Positions 1 through 8,658 of a stretch of 60,058 bases of DNA are shown piece by piece. The notes below the pieces were generated by a model that saw nothing but the letters and a program-made list of their open reading frames with translations, was not told the DNA's origin and ran no database searches. This stretch comes from an uncultured Porphyromonadaceae bacterium. GTDB taxonomy: Bacteria; Bacteroidota; Bacteroidia; Bacteroidales; Muribaculaceae. How positions within the stretch are numbered: position 1 is the first letter of the stretch; each line of letters starts with the position of its first letter. The stretch covers positions 1 through 60,058 of the forward strand of contig CAMWLS010000009.1 of NCBI GenBank assembly GCA_947175205.1. The letters run 5' to 3'. The position numbers were made by a program, and so were the translations under genes.

Positions 1-199
1 CTGCTATGCCACGCCTTAAGTAGAAGGTGGTCGGATTACCTTTGTATGCAGATGTGGAATGAACAGCTCCACGCTATATGCGTGGAGACAGTTAGGCCAA
101 CTTCTTGCATACATGAGTAAGTTTCCGACGCTTCTCTACTACAAGATGATGGGCATAACGCCTCTTATTAACAATGTCATGAATTAGTGCGCACCAATT
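1..199 (-). ncRNA. Putative rod-like structured transcript, runs off left edge
   Basis: No convincing protein is seen here. The sequence folds as one nested irregular hairpin: pairs 5-10/152-157, 19-26/131-140 (with bulges), 30-35/124-129, 43-50/107-114 (perfect 8 bp) and 67-73/81-87 (perfect 7 bp). A minus-strand -7 box lies at 205-212, so a transcript would start near 199 and leave the window at position 1. It could be a free-standing RNA (a rod shape like 6S RNA) or the leader of a gene outside the window. A minus-strand frame of about 32 codons without a clear start also crosses it and cannot be ruled out. The fold is symmetric, so strand is assigned only from the promoter. Confidence 0.35.
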
Positions 200-204
200 C
201 GTTG

Positions 205-236
205 CAAATATAATAATTTGTTTTGATTCTCTCCAA
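205..236 (-). promoter_or_regulatory. Bacteroidetes-type promoter
   Basis: Read on the minus strand there is TATATTTG (212 to 205), a perfect TAnnTTTG -7 box, with TTG (236-234) 21 bases upstream as the -33 element. It points leftwards into the structured element at 1-199. Confidence 0.5.
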
Positions 237-452
237 TAGCTTGATACTATTTTATTTTGTAAAGAAAATAGTTGCGGCAGCCAAATACATTACTCAAAGA
301 AATGTGAAAGCTTATCACGGCTCGGGTAATGAGAATCTCCTTTCACTTATTGCGGTAAATTATACATTTCATGTGTATACAATAATATTTAAGAATATAT
401 GAAAGCTATATTTATTTTTCATTAAGTCTACCATTGAAAAAAATACCTGTCT
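213..452. other. AT-rich intergenic stretch between divergent promoters
   Basis: No open frame of note. Small inverted repeats occur (304-310 with 341-347, and one around atacat/atgtgtat near 365-381), which may be operator-like or chance in AT-rich DNA. Nothing else is recognised. Confidence 0.5.
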
Positions 453-484
453 ATTGACGGAGTAAGAAATAATTTTTACTTTTG
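453..484 (+). promoter_or_regulatory. Bacteroidetes-type promoter for the 491-861 RNA
   Basis: TACTTTTG at 477-484 fits TAnnTTTG exactly, and ATTG ending at 456 sits 20 bases upstream as the -33 element. The expected transcription start is about 491, where the structured region begins. Confidence 0.65.
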
Positions 485-490
485 CAATTG

Positions 491-861
491 CAGTCCATGC
501 TGAGAACTTATAACGTCATAAGAGGTACAGAGACCTTTTCAGACTGTTGAAGATTAGGATGGGTAGTACCGGCCATTCTTTTGGACGGCCGAAATAAATA
601 CATAAGAAGCGTTTACTTTACGCTCTTTCTTGACAATTGGAAACTTCGCAACTTTCTTAGGTTAGTCAGGACAGAAGCAGCGGTAGATGCCTTGTGAATA
701 TGTACACTCAGGTGATTATTGGCGCGAGAGCGCCAGTAACTCTTACATATACATATTCTGCGTGAGGCTTCTGCGTTGCTCGTTCAGCTAACCGGGCAAT
801 GCGAAGGCCTCCAATTGTGGAACGAGTAACAAGTATAGCTCTCACGCTTTCTTTTTCTTTT
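491..861 (+). ncRNA. Large structured RNA / long leader, unknown class
   Basis: A non-coding stretch with exceptional self-complementarity. Nested helices: 570-574/587-591, 604-612/620-631 (bulged), 633-640/811-818 (8 bp perfect), 644-649/801-806, 660-665/788-793, 672-678/767-773, 696-704/750-758 (9 bp perfect), and 716-725/730-739 capped by a GAGA (GNRA) tetraloop. Two further helices cross these: 760-766/841-847 and 775-784/821-830, giving pseudoknots or an alternative fold. Small 5' hairpins lie at 507-522 and 523-536. A pyrimidine-rich run with T tracts (848-861) follows the last helix, as in an intrinsic terminator. It starts at a good promoter and ends about 40 bases before the P-loop gene, so it is either an independent RNA or a regulatory leader of the two downstream genes. 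I do not recognise the class. Confidence 0.7.
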
Positions 862-900
862 CTAAATAATGCCATGAGGGAGTAATGGCTATGTACAGAT

Positions 901-1335
901 ATGAAAGCATCTGCTATTTACGGAGAACAGAATGCCGGCAAGTCTACGGCGTGTTTCAAACTCTATGAAATGTTGCTGAAAGCGGGTGGGAAAGTTATAA
1001 AATCACAACCTGCTGTAATATGTAATCCTTCACAACCGCCAAAAGCTGATTTTATGGTGCTTATCGCTATAAACGGCAAAACTATACTGATTACCTCAGG
1101 AGGCGATTTCGGGAGTACGGTAGCTGCAAACATTCAGCATGCCATTAGTGTGCAGCCTGACTATTTCATCTTCACCATAAGGAAAGGAACGCATTATGTG
1201 GCAGCTGTAGGGCATCTCCAAAACATAATAAACAACAACGTAAAATATATTACTCTCCACAAGGCTCAGACACAACAAGAACAAGATAATAACGAAACTC
1301 AAATAGCAATTCAAATTTTCAATCAATTATTATGA
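901..1335 (+). CDS. Small P-loop NTP-binding protein, unknown function
   Basis: A 144-residue protein with a clear Walker A motif near the N-terminus (GEQNAGKST, residues 8-16), directly after a short beta-strand (ASAIY), as in P-loop NTPases. Hydrophobic strands follow around residues 51-63 (FMVLIAINGKTIL) and 86-91 (YFIFTI); no full Walker B with two acidic residues is obvious. There is no signal peptide, so it should be cytoplasmic. The C-terminal 30 residues are Gln/Asn rich. It begins 40 bases after the structured RNA, and its stop overlaps the start of the next gene (ATGA), so the two are translationally coupled. Binding of ATP or GTP is likely from the motif; the role is unknown, and the pairing with a secreted LRR protein is unusual. 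Confidence 0.8.
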   Translation: MKASAIYGEQNAGKSTACFKLYEMLLKAGGKVIKSQPAVICNPSQPPKADFMVLIAINGKTILITSGGDFGSTVAANIQHAISVQPDYFIFTIRKGTHYVAAVGHLQNIINNNVKYITLHKAQTQQEQDNNETQIAIQIFNQLL

Positions 1336-3380
1336 AACATTATAGATTAAAGTTTCTTACGCTTAGCATTATCTTAGGCACAGTATCTGCTGTTAATGCA
1401 TTTGCCTCTGATTTCCAGTACCAGGGCTTGAATTATACCATCGTTTCTGAAAGTAGGAAGATATGCCGTCTTGATAAAGCTCCTGAAGGAGAAAAATATT
1501 CAGGTGACATCACAGTTCCCGAAACAGTAGAAAACGAAGGGAGTACATACACAGTTGAGAGTATAGAGCAGGAAGCTTTCCGCTTTAGTGCAATTACCAG
1601 TCTCATTATTAACGCAAAAATATCTGTCCTACCTAAGCGGATTTGTTACAGTTGTAATAAGTTAGAAACTATAGAGCTACCTGATGGACTTGAGGAGATT
1701 GATGAAGGGGCTTTTTATAATTGCCATAGTCTTGTTACCGTAAATCTACCACAGAGTTTAAAAATCTTAAGAAGAGAATTATTTTATGCTTGTAGGTCTT
1801 TAAAAGAGATAATTATTCCGGATGGCGCTGAAATTGTTGATGCTTATGGGGTTTGTTATGGGTGTGAATCTCTTATGTCATTTCACTTTCCCGAAAACTA
1901 CACAAGTAAAGTACTTAATTATAATGACATGTTCAATGGTTGTGCTTCTCTTACTGAAGTTACCGGGTGTGAAAATATTAGAATTAATGCAATTAGAACA
2001 TTCTCTGGTTGTAAATCACTAAATAAGATAGTAATTCCACACCTATCAAGTAATATTGAAAACGAATGTTATTCAGGTTGTATAGGTCTTGAGAACATTG
2101 ACTTCACTTCTTTTATAAAGGATATTGAAGCGCAGGCGTTTGAGTGGTGTAGCAATTTGAAATCATTGACATTTGGGGAGAATTTTAAGGGAATAGGGAA
2201 TAAAGCGTTCAACCAGTGCTTTGACATACAAACCATAACCTGCAAGAATCCGGAACCGGTAGCAATCAGTGAATCAGCTTTTACAAATACAGTTTATAAT
2301 AACGCGGTACTTATAGTTCCTTGGAGATGCGCTGATAAGTATAGGAATTGTGCCGGATGGAATCTCTTCAAGAACATTGTTGAGACAGCAGATGTTGTTG
2401 AGGCCCGTACTATTTCTTTTGCGGAGAATCAACTGGAGATGGTTGAAGGTAAAAGCTTAAAAATCGAGGCGACTATCTTACCCGCTGATGCTTCTCATTT
2501 CCGGATTGAATGGTCTGCGTCAAGCGAGATCACTATTGAGGAAGAGGAAATAAATAAAAACATTGCCTCCTGTAAGGTAACTCCTACTAAAGAAGGGACT
2601 TATGTACTCACGGTAAAATGCATAAGTGATTTAACGGATGAGGTGCTTTGCCAGAACATGTGCGTCCTGACTGTAAAAGCAAATATACTCCCTACCTCTA
2701 TGTCAGTTGAAATATCTTCAACAGAAGTAGAGGTATACCAGCCAGTAATTATCACGTGGACTATATCTCCTGAAAACTACACTGAAAAATGTTATATCAA
2801 CATTGGTGACCATTATACAGGAATTGACCCTCGTATTCGCAGACTGAGTTTCTACGCAGAACATACCGGTACATATGATGTGGGAGTGTCGCTTGTATCA
2901 GCGGAAAGCGGAGAAACGCTTTTGTATGAACCTCTTGAATTAGAAGTGGTACACGCGGGTGGCATATTTGATTGCGGAGAGGGTGTAATTAAGGTATTGG
3001 TGAATTATAATGGCATAAAAGCATCCATTAAGGCGAACGAAGGGTATACACTGCATAGCGTTATGGAAAATGGCATTGACGTGACAGCTCAATTCGCTGA
3101 TGAAGCGCTGGTTCCGGTTAAGTCCTTCCCGAACTTTAAGATTGTATTTGAGAAAAAAGAAGAAGGCGAAATCCATGAGGCTGAGAATTCCAATCTTAAA
3201 GTATTGCACCATGGCAATGTAATAGAAGTGACCGGCACAAAGGATGAAAACAGCCCGGTTACTATCTATGACGAGCAAGGAAGAGTGTTAATCCAAACTA
3301 ACAGGCATGAAATCACCCTTACTACTAAAGGTGTTCACATTCTTTTGATAGAAGGACGTACCTTTAAATTTATAAACTGA
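1332..3380 (+). CDS. Secreted BspA-like leucine-rich repeat protein
   Basis: 682 residues. An N-terminal signal peptide (MKHYRLKFLTLSIILGTVSA, then NAFA) is followed by roughly residues 60-330 of LRR_5 (BspA/Treponema pallidum type) repeats of the form CxxLxxIxLPxxLxxIxxxAFxxC, rich in cysteine. Two Ig-like beta regions follow (about 355-450 and 455-540), the first with the MVEGKSLKIEATILPADA pattern of bacterial Ig-like group 2 domains. The last 65 residues (PVTIYDEQGRVL, then a KGVHILLI segment) resemble a type A T9SS sorting tail. It is probably exported and held at the cell surface, where such proteins bind host or bacterial ligands. The start at 1332 is supported by the signal peptide and by the 4-base overlap with the P-loop gene. 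Confidence 0.85.
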   Translation: MKHYRLKFLTLSIILGTVSAVNAFASDFQYQGLNYTIVSESRKICRLDKAPEGEKYSGDITVPETVENEGSTYTVESIEQEAFRFSAITSLIINAKISVLPKRICYSCNKLETIELPDGLEEIDEGAFYNCHSLVTVNLPQSLKILRRELFYACRSLKEIIIPDGAEIVDAYGVCYGCESLMSFHFPENYTSKVLNYNDMFNGCASLTEVTGCENIRINAIRTFSGCKSLNKIVIPHLSSNIENECYSGCIGLENIDFTSFIKDIEAQAFEWCSNLKSLTFGENFKGIGNKAFNQCFDIQTITCKNPEPVAISESAFTNTVYNNAVLIVPWRCADKYRNCAGWNLFKNIVETADVVEARTISFAENQLEMVEGKSLKIEATILPADASHFRIEWSASSEITIEEEEINKNIASCKVTPTKEGTYVLTVKCISDLTDEVLCQNMCVLTVKANILPTSMSVEISSTEVEVYQPVIITWTISPENYTEKCYINIGDHYTGIDPRIRRLSFYAEHTGTYDVGVSLVSAESGETLLYEPLELEVVHAGGIFDCGEGVIKVLVNYNGIKASIKANEGYTLHSVMENGIDVTAQFADEALVPVKSFPNFKIVFEKKEEGEIHEAENSNLKVLHHGNVIEVTGTKDENSPVTIYDEQGRVLIQTNRHEITLTTKGVHILLIEGRTFKFIN

Positions 3381-3438
3381 CCTCTGAATTGAGTCTATTT
3401 TATTGTTTCACTTGGAAATCATGAAACTCAAATAAGTT

Positions 3439-3478
3439 CTAAGAGCCTGTTCCCCAATTTTGGGAAACAGGCTCTTAG
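3439..3478. repeat. Long imperfect inverted repeat
   Basis: A 16-17 base stem (arms 3439-3454 and 3462-3478, one bulge) just after the LRR gene. It has no T run, so it may be a dispersed intergenic palindrome or a transcript-stabilising hairpin. Confidence 0.55.
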
Positions 3479-3487
3479 CTCCGAGAA

Positions 3488-3533
3488 AAAAAAGAGTTGA
3501 TGTCGTCTGTGGGTACGGCATCATCTCTTTTTG
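3488..3533. terminator. Bidirectional terminator between LRR gene and sodB
   Basis: The arms around 3489-3505 and 3515-3532 form a long stem beginning with an A run and ending with a T run, so it can end transcripts from both convergent genes. A smaller hairpin follows at about 3560-3581. Confidence 0.65.
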
Positions 3534-3665
3534 TTACATATCCACATGAACGAGAAAAAGAGGTGCTCTCCCGAGTACCTCCCTTTCCATTCATCACATT
3601 ATGCTTATTCAGTATATTATATATTATTCAGTAAATTATATATTAGAAAAGGTTTTTGATTAATT

Positions 3666-4247
3666 TCAGTTTTCGTATCTTTCTTCCACAATTTTCCAGT
3701 CTACGATATCCCATAACTTGTTCAGGGCATCAGCACGTCGGTTCTGATAATCCAGATAATAAGCGTGCTCCCAGACATCGAATACAAGTAAGGGCTGCAG
3801 CCCGGTGGTCAGAGGTGTGCCCGCATTGGGTCCCTGAGTAATGAATAATTTACCATCCTCATCACAGGATAGCCATACCCATCCTGAACCGAAGAGGCCT
3901 ACGCCGGCATCAACAAACGCTTTCTTGAAGTCCTCGAAAGAGCCGAAGGTATCATCTATGGCCTTACGCAGTTTTCCTTCCGGCTCACGCTTGCCTTCAG
4001 GATTGAAGGTAAAGAAATAAAATATATGGTTCCATGCCTGAGAAGCGTTATTAAACAAGGCTCCAGAGCTGTGTTTTATCACCTCTTCCAAGTCCATGTC
4101 TTCAAATTCTGAACCTTGGATGAGTTTGTTCAGATTATCAATATATGCCTTTTCATGTTTGCCATAATGATATTCTACAGTTAAAGCGGATATAGCCGGC
4201 TCAAGAGCGTCTACGGCATACGGTAATTCGGGCTGTTCGTATTTCAT
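3666..4247 (-). CDS. sodB: Superoxide dismutase (Fe/Mn type)
   Basis: Converts superoxide to oxygen and hydrogen peroxide in the cytoplasm. The 193-residue length is typical. The metal ligands are all visible: His27 (EYHYGKHEKAY), His74 (AWNHIFYF), Asp157 and His161 in the signature DVWEHAYY. The GSGWVWL motif is present. In Bacteroidetes this enzyme is often able to use Fe or Mn; the sequence alone does not settle the metal here. It stands alone, convergent with the LRR gene and preceded on its own strand by the metal efflux operon, from which a terminator (4295-4329) separates it. Confidence 0.97.
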   Translation of the reverse strand: MKYEQPELPYAVDALEPAISALTVEYHYGKHEKAYIDNLNKLIQGSEFEDMDLEEVIKHSSGALFNNASQAWNHIFYFFTFNPEGKREPEGKLRKAIDDTFGSFEDFKKAFVDAGVGLFGSGWVWLSCDEDGKLFITQGPNAGTPLTTGLQPLLVFDVWEHAYYLDYQNRRADALNKLWDIVDWKIVEERYEN

Positions 4248-4294
4248 GTATTTTGTGTATTATAGGTTATCAATTGCTTCTACCAAGAAAACGC

Positions 4295-4329
4295 AAGGAG
4301 ACCCGCTTAGTTCATAAGCGAGTCTCCTT
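4295..4329 (-). terminator. Terminator of the metal efflux operon
   Basis: A strong hairpin (arms 4295-4309 and 4316-4329, one mismatch) lies between the end of the outer-membrane efflux gene and the start of sodB. Confidence 0.6.
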
Positions 4330-4360
4330 TAATATTCTTTTAATACTCTTTTTAACGCAT

Positions 4361-5569
4361 TTAACGTTTTTGGACAAGAAGCTCAAGTTTTCCAACTGTC
4401 TTGTAATAGTCAGCGCGAAGATTATTAAGAGTAAGAAGGCTCTCAAGATAATAATTAATCTCTTGCAGATATGAGACCAGGGAAATCTGTCTTCCGTTAT
4501 ATGCCTTCAATAAGGTTTGCTGGTAATTTGATTCTTCAATAGCTCTCTGATACTGGCTGATTACTGTTTTGAAGTTTTCTGCCTGAGAGTAGGTCTGTTT
4601 GATATCGCTTAAAAGTTGTGTTGTGATAGCTTGCGCCTCAATAGTGGCCTGAGACAGGTTTTCATCGGCTATACGACTCTTACCTCTGTTAGAAAATAAA
4701 GGGATAGACATGCTTGCGCTCAGGCCATTAAAGGTCTCACCCATTTCCCTGTTGAAGACATAGCCTAATTTAAGCCCGGGAATATTGTCGCGCCTGGACT
4801 GTGCTTTCTCTGCGGCTGCAACAGAAATAAGAGCTTCACCCAGGCCATTGGCAAGACTTTCCTCTACAGCTGCGGTGTATGCATCTATAGTGTAGAAGTC
4901 ACACGTGGGTAATTCCTTGACGGATGTAAGCTCATAAAGCAACGGACTCTTGGAAGTCATAAACGCCAGCGCCTCCATTGCCTGTTCTTTGTTATTTGAA
5001 GCCTGACAGATACTTATTTTCAGTTGCGCTCTCTCAAGTTTTATCTTTGAAACGTCCAGGATGGTAACGTCACGCGCTTCAAGCTGTTTTGTAAGAATCT
5101 GTTCCATCACCATGAAAGCAGAGTCCTGTTGGGAAAGGATGCTGAGTTCTGCGTTAGCTGTAATAACATCACAGCATAGATTTCTGATTTGATTTCGCAC
5201 ATCAGCGGCATTCAGGAGGTATTCCCATCTTGCTTTCCCCACACGTTTTTCTGCTGCTGCTTTACGCGCAGAATATACTCCCGGGAGTCTGAATTCCTGA
5301 CTGATGCCGGCGGTAAGTTTGTTACCGCCCACAGATTTTGATCCCCATAAATGCTCAAATTCAATTTCAGGATCTTCATAGTTTGTACTCGTACGTTCTG
5401 ATGCTTCTAAGGCCGAAAGTGAGGCTCTGTTGGCTCGTAGAGTTGTGCTGTTAAGTTCAGCTGCCTGCATCAGCCCAGATATTACCTCATCGGGAGTAGC
5501 GGCATTGCTATTGCTTGCGGCAATTATAAGTGCTGATATAAGTAAAAGAAATTTATTTATAGCTATCAT
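4361..5569 (-). CDS. TolC-family outer-membrane efflux protein (CzcC/CusC-like)
   Basis: 402 residues with a signal peptide (MIAINKFLLLISALIIAASNSNA) and two OEP-type helical repeats: long amphipathic helices around residues 30-190 and 225-400, with Ala/Gln/Glu-rich heptads. It should form the trimeric channel through which metal leaves the cell with the RND pump and adaptor encoded just upstream. It is the third gene of the operon; its start codon overlaps the stop of the RND gene by 4 bases. There is no lipobox, unlike some CusC proteins. The substrate cannot be told from this subunit. Confidence 0.88.
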   Translation of the reverse strand: MIAINKFLLLISALIIAASNSNAATPDEVISGLMQAAELNSTTLRANRASLSALEASERTSTNYEDPEIEFEHLWGSKSVGGNKLTAGISQEFRLPGVYSARKAAAEKRVGKARWEYLLNAADVRNQIRNLCCDVITANAELSILSQQDSAFMVMEQILTKQLEARDVTILDVSKIKLERAQLKISICQASNNKEQAMEALAFMTSKSPLLYELTSVKELPTCDFYTIDAYTAAVEESLANGLGEALISVAAAEKAQSRRDNIPGLKLGYVFNREMGETFNGLSASMSIPLFSNRGKSRIADENLSQATIEAQAITTQLLSDIKQTYSQAENFKTVISQYQRAIEESNYQQTLLKAYNGRQISLVSYLQEINYYLESLLTLNNLRADYYKTVGKLELLVQKR

Positions 5570-8500
5570 TTCTGTTTCTTGTTATATAGTAAATAATACA
5601 GCGCAGGCACTACGTACATGTTAAGTATGGTGGAGGAAATGAGCCCTCCTAATATTACCACAGCAAGCGGTGACTGTATCTCATTTCCGGGTTTGTCTCC
5701 TGTTATGGCCAGTGGTATGAGCGCAAGAGCTGATGTCAGGGCTGTCATAATTATAGGCAGTAAACGGTCTCGGGACCCTGTGAAAATGCGTTCCATCAGA
5801 GGCATGCCTTCAGCTTCAAGAGTATTGTAGTGGCTCATAAGTAACATGCCGTTTCTTGTTGCAATTCCAATCAATGAAATAAAACCGATTATGGCAGGAA
5901 TGTTGACCTCAGCACCAGTAAAGAACAGAATCATGATTCCACCTATCAGCGCCAGCGGCATGTTTACCAGAATTACCAGAGACTGCTTAATGTTTTTAAA
6001 CTGATGGTATAGTAACATGAAGATAATTAACAAAGCTCCCAGAGAAGCCCAGATTAAAGTGTTTGATGCTGCCGCTTCATTTTCAAACTGTCCTCCGTAA
6101 CTGATGTAATAATCTTCCGGCAGCTTAACAGATGCGTTTATCTTCTGTGCAAGTTCATTTACAGAGCCTCTTAGATCGCGTCCTTCAATATTTGCGGAGA
6201 TTATTATACGACGGTTAACATTTTCACGGCTGACAGAATTAGGGCCGGTTACGGATTTAATTTCTGCAAGTTCACTCAGTGATGCCATCCCTGTTGGTGT
6301 TGAAATTGGCATGTCCATTATGTCTGTGAGTGAATTGCGGGCTTCAGGGTAAGCCACCACTACTACGTCATAGGGCTGACCGTTTTCATACATCTGTGAA
6401 ATGGTACTTCCACTAAGCAGAGTGTTAAGTGTTTGTCTGAAGCTGCTTAATGTCAGTCCGCGGGCGGCAAGTACTTCGCGCCTGGGGATAATGGAGAGTT
6501 CCGGACGTTCCACCTGCTGTTCTATGTTTACATCCTCAATTCCTTCAATCCCTGAAGCAATCTGTTTAATCTGTTGAGCCAGTCTATATAATTCAGTCAG
6601 GTCAGAACCAAAAATCTTTATTGCCACCTGTGCCTCAGTACCTGAGAGCATTGCGTCTATGCGGTGTGAAATAGGCTGACCTATCTCAACGTTCACTCCC
6701 GGAATCTGTGAAAGACGCTGCCTTAAGTCGGTGGCCAGCTCTGCACGGCTTCTTTTGTCAAGAATGTATGGAGCTTCAATCTCTGAGGTCTGGACTCCAA
6801 GAGAGTGTTCGTCAAGTTCTGCTCTACCGGTCTTGCGTGCGACTGTTTTTATCTCTGGCATAGACATTATTATACTGTCCGCTATTGAAGCAACTTTATC
6901 ACTCTCATAGAGGGACACTCCGGGTAGGGTGGAAACATTGATGGTGAATGACCCCTCATTAAATCTGGGAAGGAAAGACCTGCCCAGAGAGCTGAACAAT
7001 ATGCACGCTATGATGAACAGAGCACCGGTAACTATCAGGAGTGTGGTCTTATGTTGCATAACCCGTTCCAGAGAGTGTATATATCCTTTCTGGAGTATGC
7101 GGCTGGTCCATGGTAATTTTGATTCATGAGATGATTCATCTCCCTTATTGAGTAGGAAAGAAGATAGAACAGGAGTAAGGGTGAGCGCCACCAGGGTGGA
7201 CGCTGCCAGCGCTACTATGAAGGCTACTCCCAGAGGGATAAGTAACCGTCCTTCAAACCCGCTGAGGAAGAAGAGAGGTAAGAATCCGGCCGTTATAATA
7301 AGAGTGGAATTGAAGATGGGCATTCTGACTTCCGCTGAGGCGCTGAATACCACATCTCTGACGCTCTGACGCTCAGACTCGGGAAGTTTCCTGTTAAGCC
7401 TTAGACGTCTGTATACATTTTCAACATCCACTATGGCATCATCCACAAGAGAACCTATTGCAATGGCAATACCGCCCAGGGACATGGTGTTGATGGTAAA
7501 GCCGAGTGCATGGAGGATTATGATGGTGATGATTATTGACAGCGGGAGCGCAATTACTGAAACTGCTGTGGCTCGGATATTCATCATGAATATGAAGAGT
7601 ATCAGAATCACAAAAATTGCTCCCTCAAATAAGGCCTCACCCAGGTTACTGATGGAGTTGTCTATAAAATCAGCCTGACGGAAAATGTCTGTGTTGATTA
7701 CAAGACTGCCGGGGAGAGAATGTTTTTCGCTTTCAAGAGTGTGCATTATCTCCTCAGTCAGTTTTATGGTTGAGGCGTGGGGTTGCTTGGTAATGGTCAT
7801 GAGCACGGCTGGACTTCCGTTTAAAGCGGCGAGCCCTAACTGGGGCTGTGCACCGGCAATAGTAACCGTAGCCACATCCTCCACTCTGACCATTCCGTTA
7901 TCATCATTTTTTATTAAGGCTGTGGATATATCCTCAGTGTTGCGTGATGAGAACTGACCGCGAATAAGATATTCATTGCCATAATCATACACTACACCTC
8001 CCGTGACGTTATTATTTATGTTATCCAGTGCCTCCAGGACTTCGTTTACGCTCACATTCCTCTGCTTCATCAAGTCAGGATGAAGCTGAATTTGCATTTC
8101 TTTCCTCTCACCGCCAATGACGCTAATGGCAGAGACTCCGTTCAGAGCCAGCAGACGAGGTTTCAGAATACGCTCAGCAATATCGCGGATTTCCATTAAA
8201 GGAATGCTGTCAGATTGCAGACCAATTATCATCATTTCCCCAAGAATGGAACTCTGTGGGCCTAAAACAGGTGCTTCAACGCCGGCCGGCATATTCTCAC
8301 TTACAGAACTTAGACGCTCACTTACTATCTGGCGGGCCTGCAATATCTCTGTATCCCAGTCAAACTCAATCCATACTGTGGAGAATCCGGCAGTTGATGT
8401 GGAACGTACACGTCTTACTCCGGTGGAGCCGTTCACAGCAGTCTCAATGGGGTATGTAACAGTAGTTTCAACTTCCTGTGCTGTCATTCCCGGAGCCTCT

Positions 8501-8652
8501 GTCATTACCACCACAGTGGGAGCATTAAGGTCAGGGAAGATATCCACATCTGAGCGTAATGTGATAATCATTCCACAGAACAGAATTACGGCACTTAAAA
8601 TAAGAACCGTAATGCGGTTATCAAGGCTGAACTTTATGATTCTATTAAGCAT
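5566..8652 (-). CDS. Heavy-metal efflux RND pump (CzcA/CusA family)
   Basis: 1028 residues, the expected size for an HME-RND inner-membrane proton antiporter: N-terminal membrane helix, two large periplasmic loops (about residues 35-330 and 555-850) and helix bundles (about 335-530 and 860-1020). The helix-4 segment GSLVDDAIVDVENVYRRLR carries the acidic residues of the proton relay, as in CzcA/CusA proteins. It pumps metal cations (Co, Zn, Cd, Cu or Ag) with the adaptor upstream and channel downstream. The gap to the adaptor gene is 6 bases. Which metal is moved is not clear from the sequence. Confidence 0.92.
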   Translation of the reverse strand: MLNRIIKFSLDNRITVLILSAVILFCGMIITLRSDVDIFPDLNAPTVVVMTEAPGMTAQEVETTVTYPIETAVNGSTGVRRVRSTSTAGFSTVWIEFDWDTEILQARQIVSERLSSVSENMPAGVEAPVLGPQSSILGEMMIIGLQSDSIPLMEIRDIAERILKPRLLALNGVSAISVIGGERKEMQIQLHPDLMKQRNVSVNEVLEALDNINNNVTGGVVYDYGNEYLIRGQFSSRNTEDISTALIKNDDNGMVRVEDVATVTIAGAQPQLGLAALNGSPAVLMTITKQPHASTIKLTEEIMHTLESEKHSLPGSLVINTDIFRQADFIDNSISNLGEALFEGAIFVILILFIFMMNIRATAVSVIALPLSIIITIIILHALGFTINTMSLGGIAIAIGSLVDDAIVDVENVYRRLRLNRKLPESERQSVRDVVFSASAEVRMPIFNSTLIITAGFLPLFFLSGFEGRLLIPLGVAFIVALAASTLVALTLTPVLSSFLLNKGDESSHESKLPWTSRILQKGYIHSLERVMQHKTTLLIVTGALFIIACILFSSLGRSFLPRFNEGSFTINVSTLPGVSLYESDKVASIADSIIMSMPEIKTVARKTGRAELDEHSLGVQTSEIEAPYILDKRSRAELATDLRQRLSQIPGVNVEIGQPISHRIDAMLSGTEAQVAIKIFGSDLTELYRLAQQIKQIASGIEGIEDVNIEQQVERPELSIIPRREVLAARGLTLSSFRQTLNTLLSGSTISQMYENGQPYDVVVVAYPEARNSLTDIMDMPISTPTGMASLSELAEIKSVTGPNSVSRENVNRRIIISANIEGRDLRGSVNELAQKINASVKLPEDYYISYGGQFENEAAASNTLIWASLGALLIIFMLLYHQFKNIKQSLVILVNMPLALIGGIMILFFTGAEVNIPAIIGFISLIGIATRNGMLLMSHYNTLEAEGMPLMERIFTGSRDRLLPIIMTALTSALALIPLAITGDKPGNEIQSPLAVVILGGLISSTILNMYVVPALYYLLYNKKQK

Positions 8653-8658
8653 ATATTC

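Noticed and set aside
491-861. tmRNA or SRP RNA
   Set aside because: Size and pseudoknots recall tmRNA, but there is no tRNA-like acceptor/T-arm or tag frame. A motif at 664-680 (agtcaggacagaagcag) resembles the SRP helix 8 core, but the capping hairpin is missing and the flanks do not pair as in SRP RNA.
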